This document shows, one piece after another, positions 8,750 through 18,001 of a stretch of 34,310 nt of DNA. The notes under the pieces were generated by a model, which searched no databases, had not been told where the DNA came from, and saw only the letters and a list, made by a program, of their open reading frames with translations. Origin of the DNA: Asaia bogorensis (GTDB lineage: Bacteria; Pseudomonadota; Alphaproteobacteria; Acetobacterales; Acetobacteraceae). The stretch covers positions 1-34,310 of the forward strand of contig CAMCEP010000003.1 in the NCBI GenBank assembly GCA_945873675.1. Reading direction: 5' to 3'. The position numbers were made by a program, and so were the translations under genes. Position 1 is the stretch's first letter. Every line of letters begins with the position of its first letter.

Positions 8750-10015
8750 CTATTCCAGACGGCGGCAGCGAACCGGCTTTCGGTCCCCGATGCGCAGGCC
8801 TATATCAACTGCGCCACCGCTGATATTAGTGATCGGCGGTGAGATATTGGGGTTGGCGACACGGTTGCGGAACTCGCCAGCGACACCGGAGACGCCGACC
8901 TCAATGGCTGCGCGCGGCATCCAGGTCTCAGAAGTCGGCGGTCCTTTCGCGAATAGCAGCCGACCCTCAAGGTTGGGCTTGCCGTTATTTTCGATCAGCA
9001 CGCTCTGGTCGAGTGAGCGGGTAACTGGCTCGGTCACCGCGACCTCACCAGTGAGGGTCATATCGCCGAAGGTCTGCACCCGGCTGGCCTTCAGCCCCGT
9101 ACGTAGGGAATTCCCAGGATTGCCTGATGCGCCGAGGATGCCATAGGCGTCCACCATGCTTGGCGCCCGCGGGCTGAAAGTGTCCGACATGCGACCAGTC
9201 GCGAAGGTCCAGGTGTCATTGGTTGCATAGGCGAAGGCAAGACCGGGGGTGAAGCCATAGGGGCCGGAAATGGATGGCTCCTGCAGGAAGGCGGATAGGA
9301 AATAGGCGCCAGTCTTCCATTCGCCGATCTGGGGTCCGCCAATCGCCAGCGACAGGTTGCTGTAGCGCGCAGTCAGGTCGAACTGACTCTCGCGGCCCGC
9401 AACATCGCGCCCAACCAGCAGGAAGCTGGTACCAACACCGAGGTAACGCGGCACGGAGGAGAGCATAACTGTCTTCAGGGTACCACCAAGGGTGACGCTG
9501 AAATTCTCGGCATCCATGATCCTGACGCCGCCCGCCGCTGCCGGGTTGGCCGGCATGCCCCGCACCTGCGCGTCCGAGGTGACGGGCACGCGCGGTAATT
9601 CCGCGACCGCGTCCAGAAGGCCCGCAGCCGGCGCCGGCGCGGCCGGTGCGGCAGCGGCCCTTACGCTTGGGGCGGCTGCCGCACCGGCCGCTTGCGCTTC
9701 GGGTTGCATCGCAACGGGCGCCACTGCCGTTGCGCGGGGCGGCGGGGCGCGCCTGGGCGTAGCGGGCAAGGTGGTTGTGGGGCGGGTGGGGGTAGCCTCG
9801 GCCGCGGGAGCCCCCTGGGCGGGGCGACCCGCGGCCAGGGCATCGACCCGACGGGCCAGGTCCTTAAGCTGCTGCTCCTGCGCGGCAATGACCGCTTGCT
9901 GCTGCTGGATCAATTCGCGGAGCGCGGTGATCTCATCAGCGGCGTGCGCCGGTACTGCACCAAACGCGCCAGCAACCAGGGCAAGGGCAAGGCCGCGGAT
10001 AGGCGGGTTCAGCAT
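8750..10015 (-). CDS. Coiled-coil porin (DcaP-like), probably truncated at the C-terminus
   Basis: The product (421 aa) begins with a signal peptide (ALVAGAFGAVPAHA). A short coiled coil follows (about 27-62, ITALRELIQQQQAVIAAQEQ), then a long Pro/Ala/Thr-rich linker (about 63-135). The barrel part starts near residue 160 (ENFSVTLGGTLKTVMLSS). This order is that of DcaP-type trimeric outer-membrane channels. The visible barrel runs about 260 residues and ends in a basic, non-aromatic tail (DRKPVRCRRLE) instead of a beta-strand with a final Phe or Tyr, so a frameshift or end deletion is likely. Just before the stop, the alternative frame reads SRFAAAVWNSRL, which also fits a strand. A GAGG lies five bases before the ATG. 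No neighbour shares an obvious function. Confidence 0.65.
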   Translation of the reverse strand: MLNPPIRGLALALVAGAFGAVPAHAADEITALRELIQQQQAVIAAQEQQLKDLARRVDALAAGRPAQGAPAAEATPTRPTTTLPATPRRAPPPRATAVAPVAMQPEAQAAGAAAAPSVRAAAAPAAPAPAAGLLDAVAELPRVPVTSDAQVRGMPANPAAAGGVRIMDAENFSVTLGGTLKTVMLSSVPRYLGVGTSFLLVGRDVAGRESQFDLTARYSNLSLAIGGPQIGEWKTGAYFLSAFLQEPSISGPYGFTPGLAFAYATNDTWTFATGRMSDTFSPRAPSMVDAYGILGASGNPGNSLRTGLKASRVQTFGDMTLTGEVAVTEPVTRSLDQSVLIENNGKPNLEGRLLFAKGPPTSETWMPRAAIEVGVSGVAGEFRNRVANPNISPPITNISGGAVDIGLRIGDRKPVRCRRLE

Positions 10016-10394
10016 CTCAACCTCGGCTGAACGGGCCGATGGCGGGGGTCATCATACTACCCTCCGCACTGCGCATGGACAGGGCGCGCTGTCCCGCGGC
10101 GCGCCTGACGGGGACTGCCGCCCGCCCCTTGGTCTTGGGCAGATAGCGCAATTGCTTGCGTTCCGATGACGGCGTTTTTTGGAATGGAGCCATTAAAGGA
10201 CAGACCCGTCGAAAACCCGAAAAACGCTCTCCGGCGACTGTTTTCAGCCGCAATTATTGACGTGAGCGATTTAGGATCAGGGCTCATTTTCCAATCCAGA
10301 AATTTCTGATTGCCCAGAGTGTGATGGCCATGAGCAATTATTCGTTAATTAAGTGTGGAACGTTACGTATCACTCGTCAAATGGTTTTAGACCG
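10016..10394. other. Intergenic region upstream of the porin-like gene
   Basis: No intact gene is visible. It presumably contains the minus-strand promoter of the porin-like gene. Short frames on either strand show no family pattern. Its right end runs into the sulfatase relic. Confidence 0.35.
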
Positions 10395-10556
10395 GGCGGC
10401 GTTCTTGCGGCACAGGTGGGCCGCCCGTCCGGCTATGCCTTCTAATGGGTTCAGGGGCAGCCCGTGTTTAACCAGAATCTCCTCCTCACGCAGAACCATT
10501 GCTCGGAAGGGACAACGGCTTTATCGCCCAGGTGCCACAGCCTGGTCTTTGATTGG
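10395..10556 (+). pseudogene. Relic of a sulfatase C-terminal domain
   Basis: Read on the plus strand in one frame, these 54 codons align without gaps to residues 671-724 of the intact sulfatase in this window (2791-5265). By hand count 30 of 54 positions are identical, including the matching blocks QGQPVF / QGRPVF and HSLVFDW / HALVFDW. The frame contains a TAA stop (10443-10445) where the intact protein has Tyr, no start codon fits, and similarity fades on both sides. It is therefore a dead fragment of a second, diverged sulfatase gene in the opposite orientation to the intact one. Confidence 0.75.
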
Positions 10557-10654
10557 CTGTCCATCGTCAACTCATTTGAGCCTGCTTGGCGCGTTGTCTA
10601 ACGGAGATTTTAGCCCATCTGTGATTTAGGTTAGGATGCGTTTTGGTGATGCAT

Positions 10655-10771
10655 CTAGCGGCGGTGCTGAATGCTTCTGCGCTTGATGCGTTCACGCTTC
10701 AACAGGATGGCTTGCTCCCTGCCAAAATAGACATCCGCAAGGGTCAGATTGTTCAAGCTCTCGTGATAGCG
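10655..10771 (-). mobile_element. IS3-family transposase OrfB, C-terminal relic
   Basis: The minus strand reads RYHESLNNLTLADVYFGREQ, then AILLKRERIKRRSIQHRR and TAG. This is the characteristic end of the DDE integrase subunit (OrfB) of one IS3 subgroup. Homology weakens upstream of 10771 (a slipped YQQL stretch to about 10795), and none of the catalytic domain remains. No terminal inverted repeat was identified. It lies just upstream of the first TctC gene. Confidence 0.75.
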
Positions 10772-11070
10772 CCGTAGTTGTTGGTAGCGGCCGCTTCGGT
10801 CTTGAGGGGTAGCTATCAGTCGCTTGGAATGAGGCTACGCGCTATCGCTTCCATGCACCCGCACCTTCCCCAAACATGAACCACATATTCCGTGAGGCAT
10901 CCCGCCAGTTGGTCTCAGATCATTTGGCCACTGGCACTCGTTTTTCGCTTAAAAGGTCACACGGCTCCCTCAGGCACAGACGCCTGAGACGCTCCCTGCC
11001 ACTTGTCGGTTTGCCTGTTCTGGACAATCATCTCGAACTGCGAACCCTTTCGGCACAAGAGAGACTCCGA
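10772..11070. other. Leader region upstream of the first TctC gene
   Basis: No gene is supported here. The downstream frame is open from an ATG at 10876, but those 65 extra residues are Arg/His/Leu-rich and would precede a clear signal peptide, so I treat them as non-coding. A 7-bp hairpin (CTCAGGC/GCCTGAG, six-base loop) lies at 10969-10988 and might act in the leader transcript; it has no T-run. Confidence 0.35.
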
Positions 11071-12039
11071 ATGTTGCTGCTGCGACGCATATTTCTTGGA
11101 ATGCTTGCCACGCCTGTAATCATGCGCGGTTCGCTGGCACAAGATTTTCCAACGCAGCCGCTACGCCTGATCCCCCCCTATCCGCCTGGCGGTGGTACGG
11201 ACACGGTGGCGCGCCTTCTTCTGCCGCATCTAATGGCGCAGCTTGGGCAAAACATTGTGGTTGAAAACCGGGGTGGTGCGGGTGGTACTATTGGTGCCGC
11301 CGAAGTGGCGCGTTCGCCGAAGGATGGGCACACCTTGTTGCTCGACAGCATGGGGCATGTGGTGAACGCGACACTGATGCCCAATCTGCCATTCGACTAT
11401 ACGACTGCTTTTGCGCCTATCTCGCAGCTCACCTGGCAGCCCCAGATGCTCGTCGTGCCGGCGGCTTCGCCCTATCGCAGCCTGGCTGAATTGGTAACAG
11501 CGGCGAAGGCGAGACCGGGGACGCTTCCTTATGCGTCTTCTGGCAATGGTAGCGGCGCGCACCTTGCCATGGCGGCTTTTGCCAAAATGGCCGGGATGGA
11601 AGTGGTGCATGTTCCCTATCGCGGCGGCGGCCCCGCCATGACGGACCTTGTGGCGGGCAATGTTGCCATGGCTTTTGCTTCGGCTGCCGCAGCCACTGCG
11701 CATGTGCAGGCGGGGCGCCTGCGTGCTTTGGGTGCGGCCGGCTTGCGGCGAATCACCGCCTTGCCTGATCTGCCGACGATTTCGGAATTAGGTTATACAG
11801 GCTTTGATTGGGATGAATGGAACGGGCTTTGGACAGTTGCGGGAACACCCGCAAGCAGTGTTGCGAAACTCCATGCCGCAACAGTTTTCGCCCTGAACCA
11901 GCCAGATGTGCAGGCGCGCATGAGCCAGATTGGCATTGTGCCCCTTGGCACTAACCCTCAGCAGTTTGGGGCCTTTGTTGTTGAACAACGCGAACGCACG
12001 GCCCGCCTTATCCGTGAAGCCAATATCACCTTGGGGTGA
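11071..12039 (+). CDS. TctC/Bug family periplasmic solute receptor
   Basis: A 322-residue extracytoplasmic binding protein of the tripartite tricarboxylate transporter family. It has a signal peptide (IFLGMLATPVIMRGSLAQ), the family opening YPPGGGTDTVARLL, and the later VPYRGGGPAMTDLVAGNV and LPDLPTISELGY motifs. The family binds small carboxylates or amides in the periplasm. I chose ATG 11071 over the upstream 10876 because it begins the signal peptide directly. It is followed after three bases by the SMP-30 gene, whose ribosome site lies in the end of this gene, so the two form an operon. No TctA/TctB membrane genes are present. Confidence 0.88.
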   Translation: MLLLRRIFLGMLATPVIMRGSLAQDFPTQPLRLIPPYPPGGGTDTVARLLLPHLMAQLGQNIVVENRGGAGGTIGAAEVARSPKDGHTLLLDSMGHVVNATLMPNLPFDYTTAFAPISQLTWQPQMLVVPAASPYRSLAELVTAAKARPGTLPYASSGNGSGAHLAMAAFAKMAGMEVVHVPYRGGGPAMTDLVAGNVAMAFASAAAATAHVQAGRLRALGAAGLRRITALPDLPTISELGYTGFDWDEWNGLWTVAGTPASSVAKLHAATVFALNQPDVQARMSQIGIVPLGTNPQQFGAFVVEQRERTARLIREANITLG

Positions 12040-12042
12040 AAT

Positions 12043-12960
12043 ATGTACGCTGCACCGCCTTCCGTTACCGCAGAAATTTTTACCGAAGTGCCAGAAGGCC
12101 TCAGGCTTCAAGGGCGCAGCAGTGAATGGCTATACGGTCGTGGCGGCGCCACACCACATTCCTTTCTGGAAGGCCCTTCTTTCGATCGCCGTGGAAATCT
12201 TTGGCTCACCGATATCGTCTTTGGGCGTATTTTCCGTGTCACGCCGGCTGGTGAATGGTCAGTGGTCGCAGAATATGATGGAGAACCGAATGGCTTGGCC
12301 TTCCACCGTGATGGTTGGGCTGCCATTACCGATGCAAAGCGCGGTCTGCTTCGCCTGAACCCCGAAACCGGCGAAGTTTCGCCCCTTTTGCCCAGGGCGA
12401 GACGGGAGGGATTTCGCGGCGTGAATGACTGCACTTTCGCCAAGAATGGTGATTTATTCTTTACGGATCAGGGGCAAACTGGCCTGCAAGACCCTGCGGG
12501 GCGTGTGTATCGTCTGCGCGCGGGGGCTTCTCAGGCGGATGCGCTTATCTCCAACGTGCCAAGCCCAAATGGCCTTGTTCTGACCGAAGATGCGCATACG
12601 CTTTATGTCGCGGCAACGCGCGATAACGCGATTTGGCGCGTGCCGATCACGGAAGATGGTGGCGTTATTCGTGTTGGTCGTTTTATCGCCATGTCAGGCG
12701 GCTTGGCTGGGCCGGATGGTATGGCGATGGATGTTGAAGGCAATATCGCGGTTGCGCATGCTGGCATGGGGAGTGTTTGGATCTTCTCCCGGCTTGGTGA
12801 GCCATTGCTTCGCATTCGTTCACCTCGCGGCTTGGCGACCACCAATGTGTGCTTCGGCGGGCATGAGAATAGCGATGTTTTCATTACTGAAAGCGACAGT
12901 GGCAGCGTTTTGCGGGCACGATGGAAACATCCTGGGGCGACGCTATTCTCTCATTGCTGA
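12043..12960 (+). CDS. SMP-30/gluconolactonase family hydrolase
   Basis: A 305-residue six-bladed propeller enzyme of the SMP-30/LRE lactonase family, which opens sugar-type or other lactones with a divalent metal. Residues matching the family metal site are E43 (LEGPSFD), N128 (GVNDC), N176 (SPNGLVL) and D225 (GPDGMAMD). There is no signal peptide, so it acts in the cytoplasm. The start lies three bases after the TctC stop, with GGGG in the end of that gene as a likely ribosome site. The pairing suggests that the receptor's ligand is, or becomes, a lactone. It converges on hyuB, with a 52-base gap lacking a clear terminator. Confidence 0.85.
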   Translation: MYAAPPSVTAEIFTEVPEGLRLQGRSSEWLYGRGGATPHSFLEGPSFDRRGNLWLTDIVFGRIFRVTPAGEWSVVAEYDGEPNGLAFHRDGWAAITDAKRGLLRLNPETGEVSPLLPRARREGFRGVNDCTFAKNGDLFFTDQGQTGLQDPAGRVYRLRAGASQADALISNVPSPNGLVLTEDAHTLYVAATRDNAIWRVPITEDGGVIRVGRFIAMSGGLAGPDGMAMDVEGNIAVAHAGMGSVWIFSRLGEPLLRIRSPRGLATTNVCFGGHENSDVFITESDSGSVLRARWKHPGATLFSHC

Positions 12961-13012
12961 TTGGCGCGCGTCATAGTGATTTAGACTGGTTGTCCGAATT
13001 TCGGATTCTCCT

Positions 13013-14632
13013 CTACCAAGAAATATATCCAGCCTGGATATCTCTCTCGCGCGCCACCTTATTTCGTTGATCAGGGTCGCCATGCCCGCCACCGCCTGGT
13101 GTTGCCAGAATAACGGTGTCACCACACGACAGAACATATTGCTTCTTTGGGTCTACCTTGTCGCCATTGATGCGCAGCACGCCGGGCGCGCCCGCCTTGC
13201 CGCCTTCAACGCCAAAGGCTGGAAAAATGGTTCGCTCTGCAAGGAATGAAACGGCAATTGGCGTTTCTGATCTGCTTTCCAACGCAATTTCCTGACCAAG
13301 CCCACCACGATGCCGCCCAGGCCCGCCGCTATCGGGACGCAAACGTTTGTAGTGAACGCGCAAGGGCGCGATATGTTCAGTGATTTCGATGGCAGTGGAT
13401 GAAACATTCGAAGGCCAGGAAAGGCAGGATATGCCATCGCCGCGCATATTGGCGCCCATGCCACCATTGTAGAAAAACATATTGGCGTAGGGCTTGCCAT
13501 GCGCATTCACGCCCGATTGATTCATGCCCCACATGGGGGAACCGCAGGCCGCCATCACACGTTCAGGCACGATTTGCCCAAGGCAACCGAAAACTAGCAT
13601 AGGAAGGTAGTGCCCGATCAGCATGCGCGAGCCACCGGAAGCAGGAAATACTGGGTTCACGATACAGCCATCAGGCGCGATCATGGAAATTGGCCGCCAT
13701 GCACCCTCATTATTCGGCAGATTTGGGCTGGTGCAGACCTTCACGCCATACATGGTCATGGCGTAGGTATAGCAAAGCGCGCAATTGATGGCCCGATCCA
13801 CCTGCGCATCCGTGCCGGTATAATCCGCGATGATCCGATCACCCTCAATCGTCAAGGAAAGCTTCAGCGTGACAGGCTTGTCCATAAGGCCATCGGTCTG
13901 CAATTCGCTTTTATAGGTACCATCAGGCAAGGCAGCGATGGCGGAACGCATTGCCGCTTCGCAACGCGCATGGATTTCCGCAGCCAATGACGCAAGATCA
14001 TCAAGCCCTGCTTGCTCCATCAGGATATGAAGGCGTTCTTCCATCAAATCCAGGGCAACAACCTGCGCCCAAAGATCACCCATGGTCTGTTCTGGCGTGC
14101 GCACATTCTTGCGCAGGATTGCGACAAGGGTTTCATCAGCCTCACCCGCACGCATGAGCTTTAAGGGTGGAATTTGCAACCCTTCCTCAAACACTTCACG
14201 CGGTTCGGGGCTGCGTATCTTGCCGCCAATATCCGGCGCATGTGCGGTTGAAGCGCTGAAGGCAACCAGCTTGCCGTGGCGGAAGATTGGCTTTGCGACG
14301 GTGATGTCGGGCAAATGCCCAGTGCCGAGCCAGATATCATTGGTAATCAAAACATCGCCCGGCTTAAGCGTTTCCGGTGGAAAGAATCTCAGGAAATGCT
14401 TGACAGTTTCTGGAAGCGTTCCGATGAAGCTTGGAATGCTTTCGGTTGCCTGTACCAGACTTTGGCCCGCCGCATCTGTAACAATGCAGGAAAAATCATA
14501 GCTTTCCCGGACCAGCGTGGAAAAACTTGTTCGCACCAAAGCCGCCGCGGCTTCATCCACAAGTGAAATAAGCCTGCGCCAGAGCAACTCCAGCTCAACA
14601 GCGTCAAATTGGCGGGGTGTCTCTGCGTTCAT
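13013..14632 (-). CDS. hyuB: Hydantoinase B / 5-oxoprolinase beta-type subunit (HyuB)
   Basis: The 539-residue protein is full length for HyuB. It shows the family stretches VRTPEQTMGDLWAQVVAL, GGSRMLIGHYLPMLVFG and, near the end, the glycine loop PGGGGHGDP. With HyuA it forms ATP-dependent enzymes that open cyclic amides or ureas (hydantoins, 5-oxoproline) or act on related substrates such as acetone; the exact substrate cannot be told from sequence. Its ATG overlaps the hyuA stop as ATGA, implying coupled translation. It is the last gene of the minus-strand catabolic series. Confidence 0.9.
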   Translation of the reverse strand: MNAETPRQFDAVELELLWRRLISLVDEAAAALVRTSFSTLVRESYDFSCIVTDAAGQSLVQATESIPSFIGTLPETVKHFLRFFPPETLKPGDVLITNDIWLGTGHLPDITVAKPIFRHGKLVAFSASTAHAPDIGGKIRSPEPREVFEEGLQIPPLKLMRAGEADETLVAILRKNVRTPEQTMGDLWAQVVALDLMEERLHILMEQAGLDDLASLAAEIHARCEAAMRSAIAALPDGTYKSELQTDGLMDKPVTLKLSLTIEGDRIIADYTGTDAQVDRAINCALCYTYAMTMYGVKVCTSPNLPNNEGAWRPISMIAPDGCIVNPVFPASGGSRMLIGHYLPMLVFGCLGQIVPERVMAACGSPMWGMNQSGVNAHGKPYANMFFYNGGMGANMRGDGISCLSWPSNVSSTAIEITEHIAPLRVHYKRLRPDSGGPGRHRGGLGQEIALESRSETPIAVSFLAERTIFPAFGVEGGKAGAPGVLRINGDKVDPKKQYVLSCGDTVILATPGGGGHGDPDQRNKVARERDIQAGYISW

Positions 14633-16704
14633 GATACATACTCCGCCATGATCGATCCTTCAGGCAGCAGCGAAATGCGCGCGCCTGGACCCACAATAAA
14701 GGTGCTTTCGTTTTCTTCGAATACGGCGGGCCCCGTGATGCTGGTGCCGGGTGTCAGGGCATAACGATCATAGACAGGGGTACTGCGCCTTTCGCCGAGT
14801 TCATCGAAATAGACGTCCCGATGACCTTTCAGCGCTACCTTCCCGGTATTTTGCTGATCCAAACGAAGCTTACCCCCCGCGCCAGGCATTGGGGCCGTCA
14901 CGGATACGCGCAGTGCGACGAATTGAACCGCGGCCCCTGGTGGTATGCGGCCAAATAAATTTCGGTAGGCCGCTTCAAAGGCAGCAAGTATTCCCTGCTG
15001 ATCTGATGACGCTTCTAGCGCCACGGTGATCTCAAACCCCTGTCCGATGTAGCGCATATCGGCAAGTCGCCGCAGCCGTGCTTTGTCCATTTCAGCACCG
15101 GTTTCACGAATGATGGCCATGCCATCCTTTTCCAACCCGGAGAAAATTGCATCCGCCGTGGCAAGGTCAGTGCTCGCGAGCGGCATATTGAAGGACGCAA
15201 CCCGGTCAATACGCGCGGGCGCCATCAGCATACCAATAGTGCTGCCAGCCCCTGCACCTGGTGGGCAGATCACATGCCTGACGCCAAGTTTGCGCGCGAC
15301 ATGCCAGGCATGCACCGGCGCCGCACCGCCTGTGGCAAGCAAGGCGTAGTCTTGCGGAACGCGGCCACGCTCTGCAATCGCGACACGCGCGGCGCCCGCC
15401 ATATTCTCATTCACCACATCATGAATACCAAAGGCACCGCGCAAATCCTCCAGCCCCATGCTGCTGGAAAGCGATCCAAGGGCCTGCTCGGCACCCGCAA
15501 GATTAATGCGCATCGCTCCGCCCAAGAAGAAATCGGCGTTGAGATACCCCAAGGATAAATCACTATCTGTCACCGTCGGCTCATGCCCACCCCTGGCGTA
15601 ACAAACTGGCCCAGGCTGAGCGCCTGCGCTCTCAGGCCCTACATGCAGGGTGCCCAAGTCACTGCGGCGAGCGATAGAACCACCGCCGGCGCCAATTTCA
15701 ATCAACTCCACTGTGGCGATTTGAATGGGCAGGCCGCTGCCGCGCAGGAAACGCTTGGTGCGCGCGGCCTCAAAGCCCCAGGCAACCAGTGGCTCGCCAT
15801 CATCCACCAAGGCAAGCTTGGCTGTGGTGCCGCCCATATCGAAAGCCAAGACGCGATCAAGCCCCGCGTGCCGCCCAAACCACGCCCCCGCGAGGGCACC
15901 TGCGGCCGGGCCACTTTCAAGTAACTGCACCGGTGCGCGCTTTGCTTCAGCCACATGCGTCAAGCCACCATTGGACAGCATGAGGAAAAGCGACCCTGGT
16001 ATGCCTACCTGCTTCAGCGCCTTTTCCAAATTCTCGAGATAGATTTCGGCAATTGGACGCACATAGGCATTTGCAACGGCCGTCACGCAGCGCGGGTATT
16101 CCCTAATTTCTGGGGCGATATCCGATGACAGGGTGATGGAAAGCTTTGGATATTTTTTTGCGATCGCCTCGGCCGCCATCCTTTCATGAACTGGATTGGC
16201 GTAGGAATGCAAAAAACAAATGGCAAGGCTGGTGACACCCGCTTCCACCAGAAACGCAACCTCGTGGAGCATGGCTTCGATATCAAGAGGTATTTCCACC
16301 TGACCATCTGGCGCCAAACGCTCACGCACCTCTCGGCGAAGTGGCCGCGGTACCAAGGGCTTCGGCATTTCAAGAAACAGATCATAGAGTTCGTACTTAC
16401 GTTCCCGGCCAATCTCAAGAACGTCCGCGAAGCCTGCTGTCGTCAAAAGCCCGGTCGGCGCGCCTTTTCTTTCAATCAGGGCATTCGTGAAAAGCGTTGT
16501 TGCATGAACAACGCGACCGATGGAGGCCGGCGCTATATCGCCTTTCTTGAGGAGATGCGTAAGTCCCAGCATGGTCCCGCGCGCAGGATCGTCAGGCGTA
16601 GTGCTTTCTTTCCAGATGATCGCCCGGCCATCACTCGGGTCAAGGACAACCAGGTCAGTGAAGGTGCCGCCAATATCAATACCAAGCGAGAGAGACGCCG
16701 ACAT
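14629..16704 (-). CDS. hyuA: Hydantoinase A / 5-oxoprolinase alpha-type subunit (HyuA)
   Basis: The ATP-binding partner of HyuB (691 residues from this start). The N-terminal phosphate loop GIDIGGTFTDLVVLD and a second loop AFDMGGTTAKLALVDDG mark the actin/acetate-kinase fold. GGAAPVHAWHVARKLG and the C-terminal GPAVFEENESTFIV are also family features. The frame is open from 16752, but ATG 16704 directly starts the conserved MSASLSLGID, so I chose it. It overlaps hyuB by four bases and follows a TctC receptor gene after 44 bases, a common pairing that suggests uptake and ring opening of the same compound. Confidence 0.92.
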   Translation of the reverse strand: MSASLSLGIDIGGTFTDLVVLDPSDGRAIIWKESTTPDDPARGTMLGLTHLLKKGDIAPASIGRVVHATTLFTNALIERKGAPTGLLTTAGFADVLEIGRERKYELYDLFLEMPKPLVPRPLRREVRERLAPDGQVEIPLDIEAMLHEVAFLVEAGVTSLAICFLHSYANPVHERMAAEAIAKKYPKLSITLSSDIAPEIREYPRCVTAVANAYVRPIAEIYLENLEKALKQVGIPGSLFLMLSNGGLTHVAEAKRAPVQLLESGPAAGALAGAWFGRHAGLDRVLAFDMGGTTAKLALVDDGEPLVAWGFEAARTKRFLRGSGLPIQIATVELIEIGAGGGSIARRSDLGTLHVGPESAGAQPGPVCYARGGHEPTVTDSDLSLGYLNADFFLGGAMRINLAGAEQALGSLSSSMGLEDLRGAFGIHDVVNENMAGAARVAIAERGRVPQDYALLATGGAAPVHAWHVARKLGVRHVICPPGAGAGSTIGMLMAPARIDRVASFNMPLASTDLATADAIFSGLEKDGMAIIRETGAEMDKARLRRLADMRYIGQGFEITVALEASSDQQGILAAFEAAYRNLFGRIPPGAAVQFVALRVSVTAPMPGAGGKLRLDQQNTGKVALKGHRDVYFDELGERRSTPVYDRYALTPGTSITGPAVFEENESTFIVGPGARISLLPEGSIMAEYVS

Positions 16705-16748
16705 ATTTATGATCCAGTATAAAGAGAAGACTGTGCCCTTAGACGGCG

Positions 16749-17741
16749 TCAATCGCCACGAATGTTATTGGCCTGCACAACGCGACGCCAGGCTTCTCGA
16801 TCACGCTTGATGCGATCTTCGAAGGTTGCGCCGCTTTCGCCAAGCGGCAGCAAACCACGTTCCACCAATGTGCGCGCTGTTTGAGGGTCTGCCAAGGTTG
16901 CTGCGAATGCGGCGGCAAGGCCTTCGCGGATTTCCTTTGGCAAGCCTGCGGGCCCAGCCAAGCCGAACCAGTTATTGATTTCAAGCGCAGGCAGTCTACC
17001 CGCAAGGGGCGACAGTTCAGGCATCAGCGGCGATGCCTCTCTGGTGGTCACGCCGATGCCCTTTAATTGGCCCGCACGAATAGCGGGCGCAACTTCAGCT
17101 ACATTGGCGACCATGATGTCAATACGGCCGGCCGAAACATCCAACGCAGCAGGCGCACCACCGCGATAGGATACATGCGTCATTTGTACACCAAGTGCGC
17201 CAGCAATCAGGGCGCCCCCCAAATGATTGATGGAACCATTGCCAGCCGAAGAATAGGTTGCAGCCCCATTGCGTGAACGCGCAAATGCAGCAAGGCCCTC
17301 AAGATCATTGAAGGGCGCATCTGGGCGCGCGACAAGCGCCATGGGCGTACCGGCGAGCGCGGTAACAGGCGTGAGATCACGGTCAAGATCAAGCGGAATC
17401 GGAATGCCCGGGATGGCAGGCGCCACGCACATCATCCCCATAATGGCGCTCGCCAAGGTATAGCCATCGGGTGCGGCGCGGGCGGCTGCCTGCGCGGCAA
17501 TGAAACCGTAAGCACCGCTGCGGATTTCAGGGATTACGCTTACGCCGCGGACCCGTTGAAGCCCTTCAGCGACAATACGCACAAGAATATCCACGGCGCC
17601 GCCAGGTGCGTAACCAATCAGAATACGAATGGGTTGCTGTGGTGTCCAAGCGGCCTGTGCCCTGACATTGACGCCTGCGAGAGTGAGTGGCGCGGCGGCC
17701 AACAAGGCACGCCGTGTTACTCGCGTTTGGATATCCGGCAT
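16749..17741 (-). CDS. TctC/Bug family periplasmic solute receptor
   Basis: A 330-residue binding protein. VTRRALLAAAPLTLAG forms a signal peptide with paired arginines (possible Tat export). The family motifs IGYAPGGAVDILVRIV, VSYRGGAPAALDV and SGNGSINHLGG-type segments follow. The frame opens at 17795, but ATG 17741 has GGAG about eight bases upstream and starts just before the signal. It lies directly upstream of hyuA and hyuB on the same strand, so it probably supplies their substrate. As with the other two receptors here, no membrane component accompanies it. Confidence 0.88.
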   Translation of the reverse strand: MPDIQTRVTRRALLAAAPLTLAGVNVRAQAAWTPQQPIRILIGYAPGGAVDILVRIVAEGLQRVRGVSVIPEIRSGAYGFIAAQAAARAAPDGYTLASAIMGMMCVAPAIPGIPIPLDLDRDLTPVTALAGTPMALVARPDAPFNDLEGLAAFARSRNGAATYSSAGNGSINHLGGALIAGALGVQMTHVSYRGGAPAALDVSAGRIDIMVANVAEVAPAIRAGQLKGIGVTTREASPLMPELSPLAGRLPALEINNWFGLAGPAGLPKEIREGLAAAFAATLADPQTARTLVERGLLPLGESGATFEDRIKRDREAWRRVVQANNIRGD

Positions 17742-18001
17742 GAGGTTTCTCCGCATTGTTGGGACCATGTGCAGCGATCCTAGGGCGATTGACAATCAGG
17801 CGACAAGGGACAGTCGGTCTTATGCCGCCGTTTAAAGAGCTTGACAGGCAGGTGATCAAGGGTCTCGCGCCTGAAGCCTATCCCTTTGAAGGCTATAGAC
17901 GCCACGGGTCCGCAAAGCATCGCCCAATAAACACAGCAGCTTTTCGATAGGACGATTTCAACGTGATGGGATGGCAGCGTTAGTGCATTGCAAGTAGCGA
18001 T

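Noticed and set aside
10876..11070. 65-residue N-terminal extension of the first TctC protein
   Set aside because: It would place an Arg/His-rich stretch before a normal signal peptide; the ATG at 11071 starts the signal directly.
12961..13012. Short palindrome TCCGAA-T-TTCGGA between the SMP-30 and hyuB stops as a terminator
   Set aside because: Only six base pairs with a one-base centre and no T-run; too weak to call.
17822..17950. Small plus-strand frame (MPPFKELDRQVIKGLAPEAY...) between two TctC genes
   Set aside because: Codon use is plausible, but the possible ribosome site is too distant and I recognise no family. The 260-base gap is better left unannotated.
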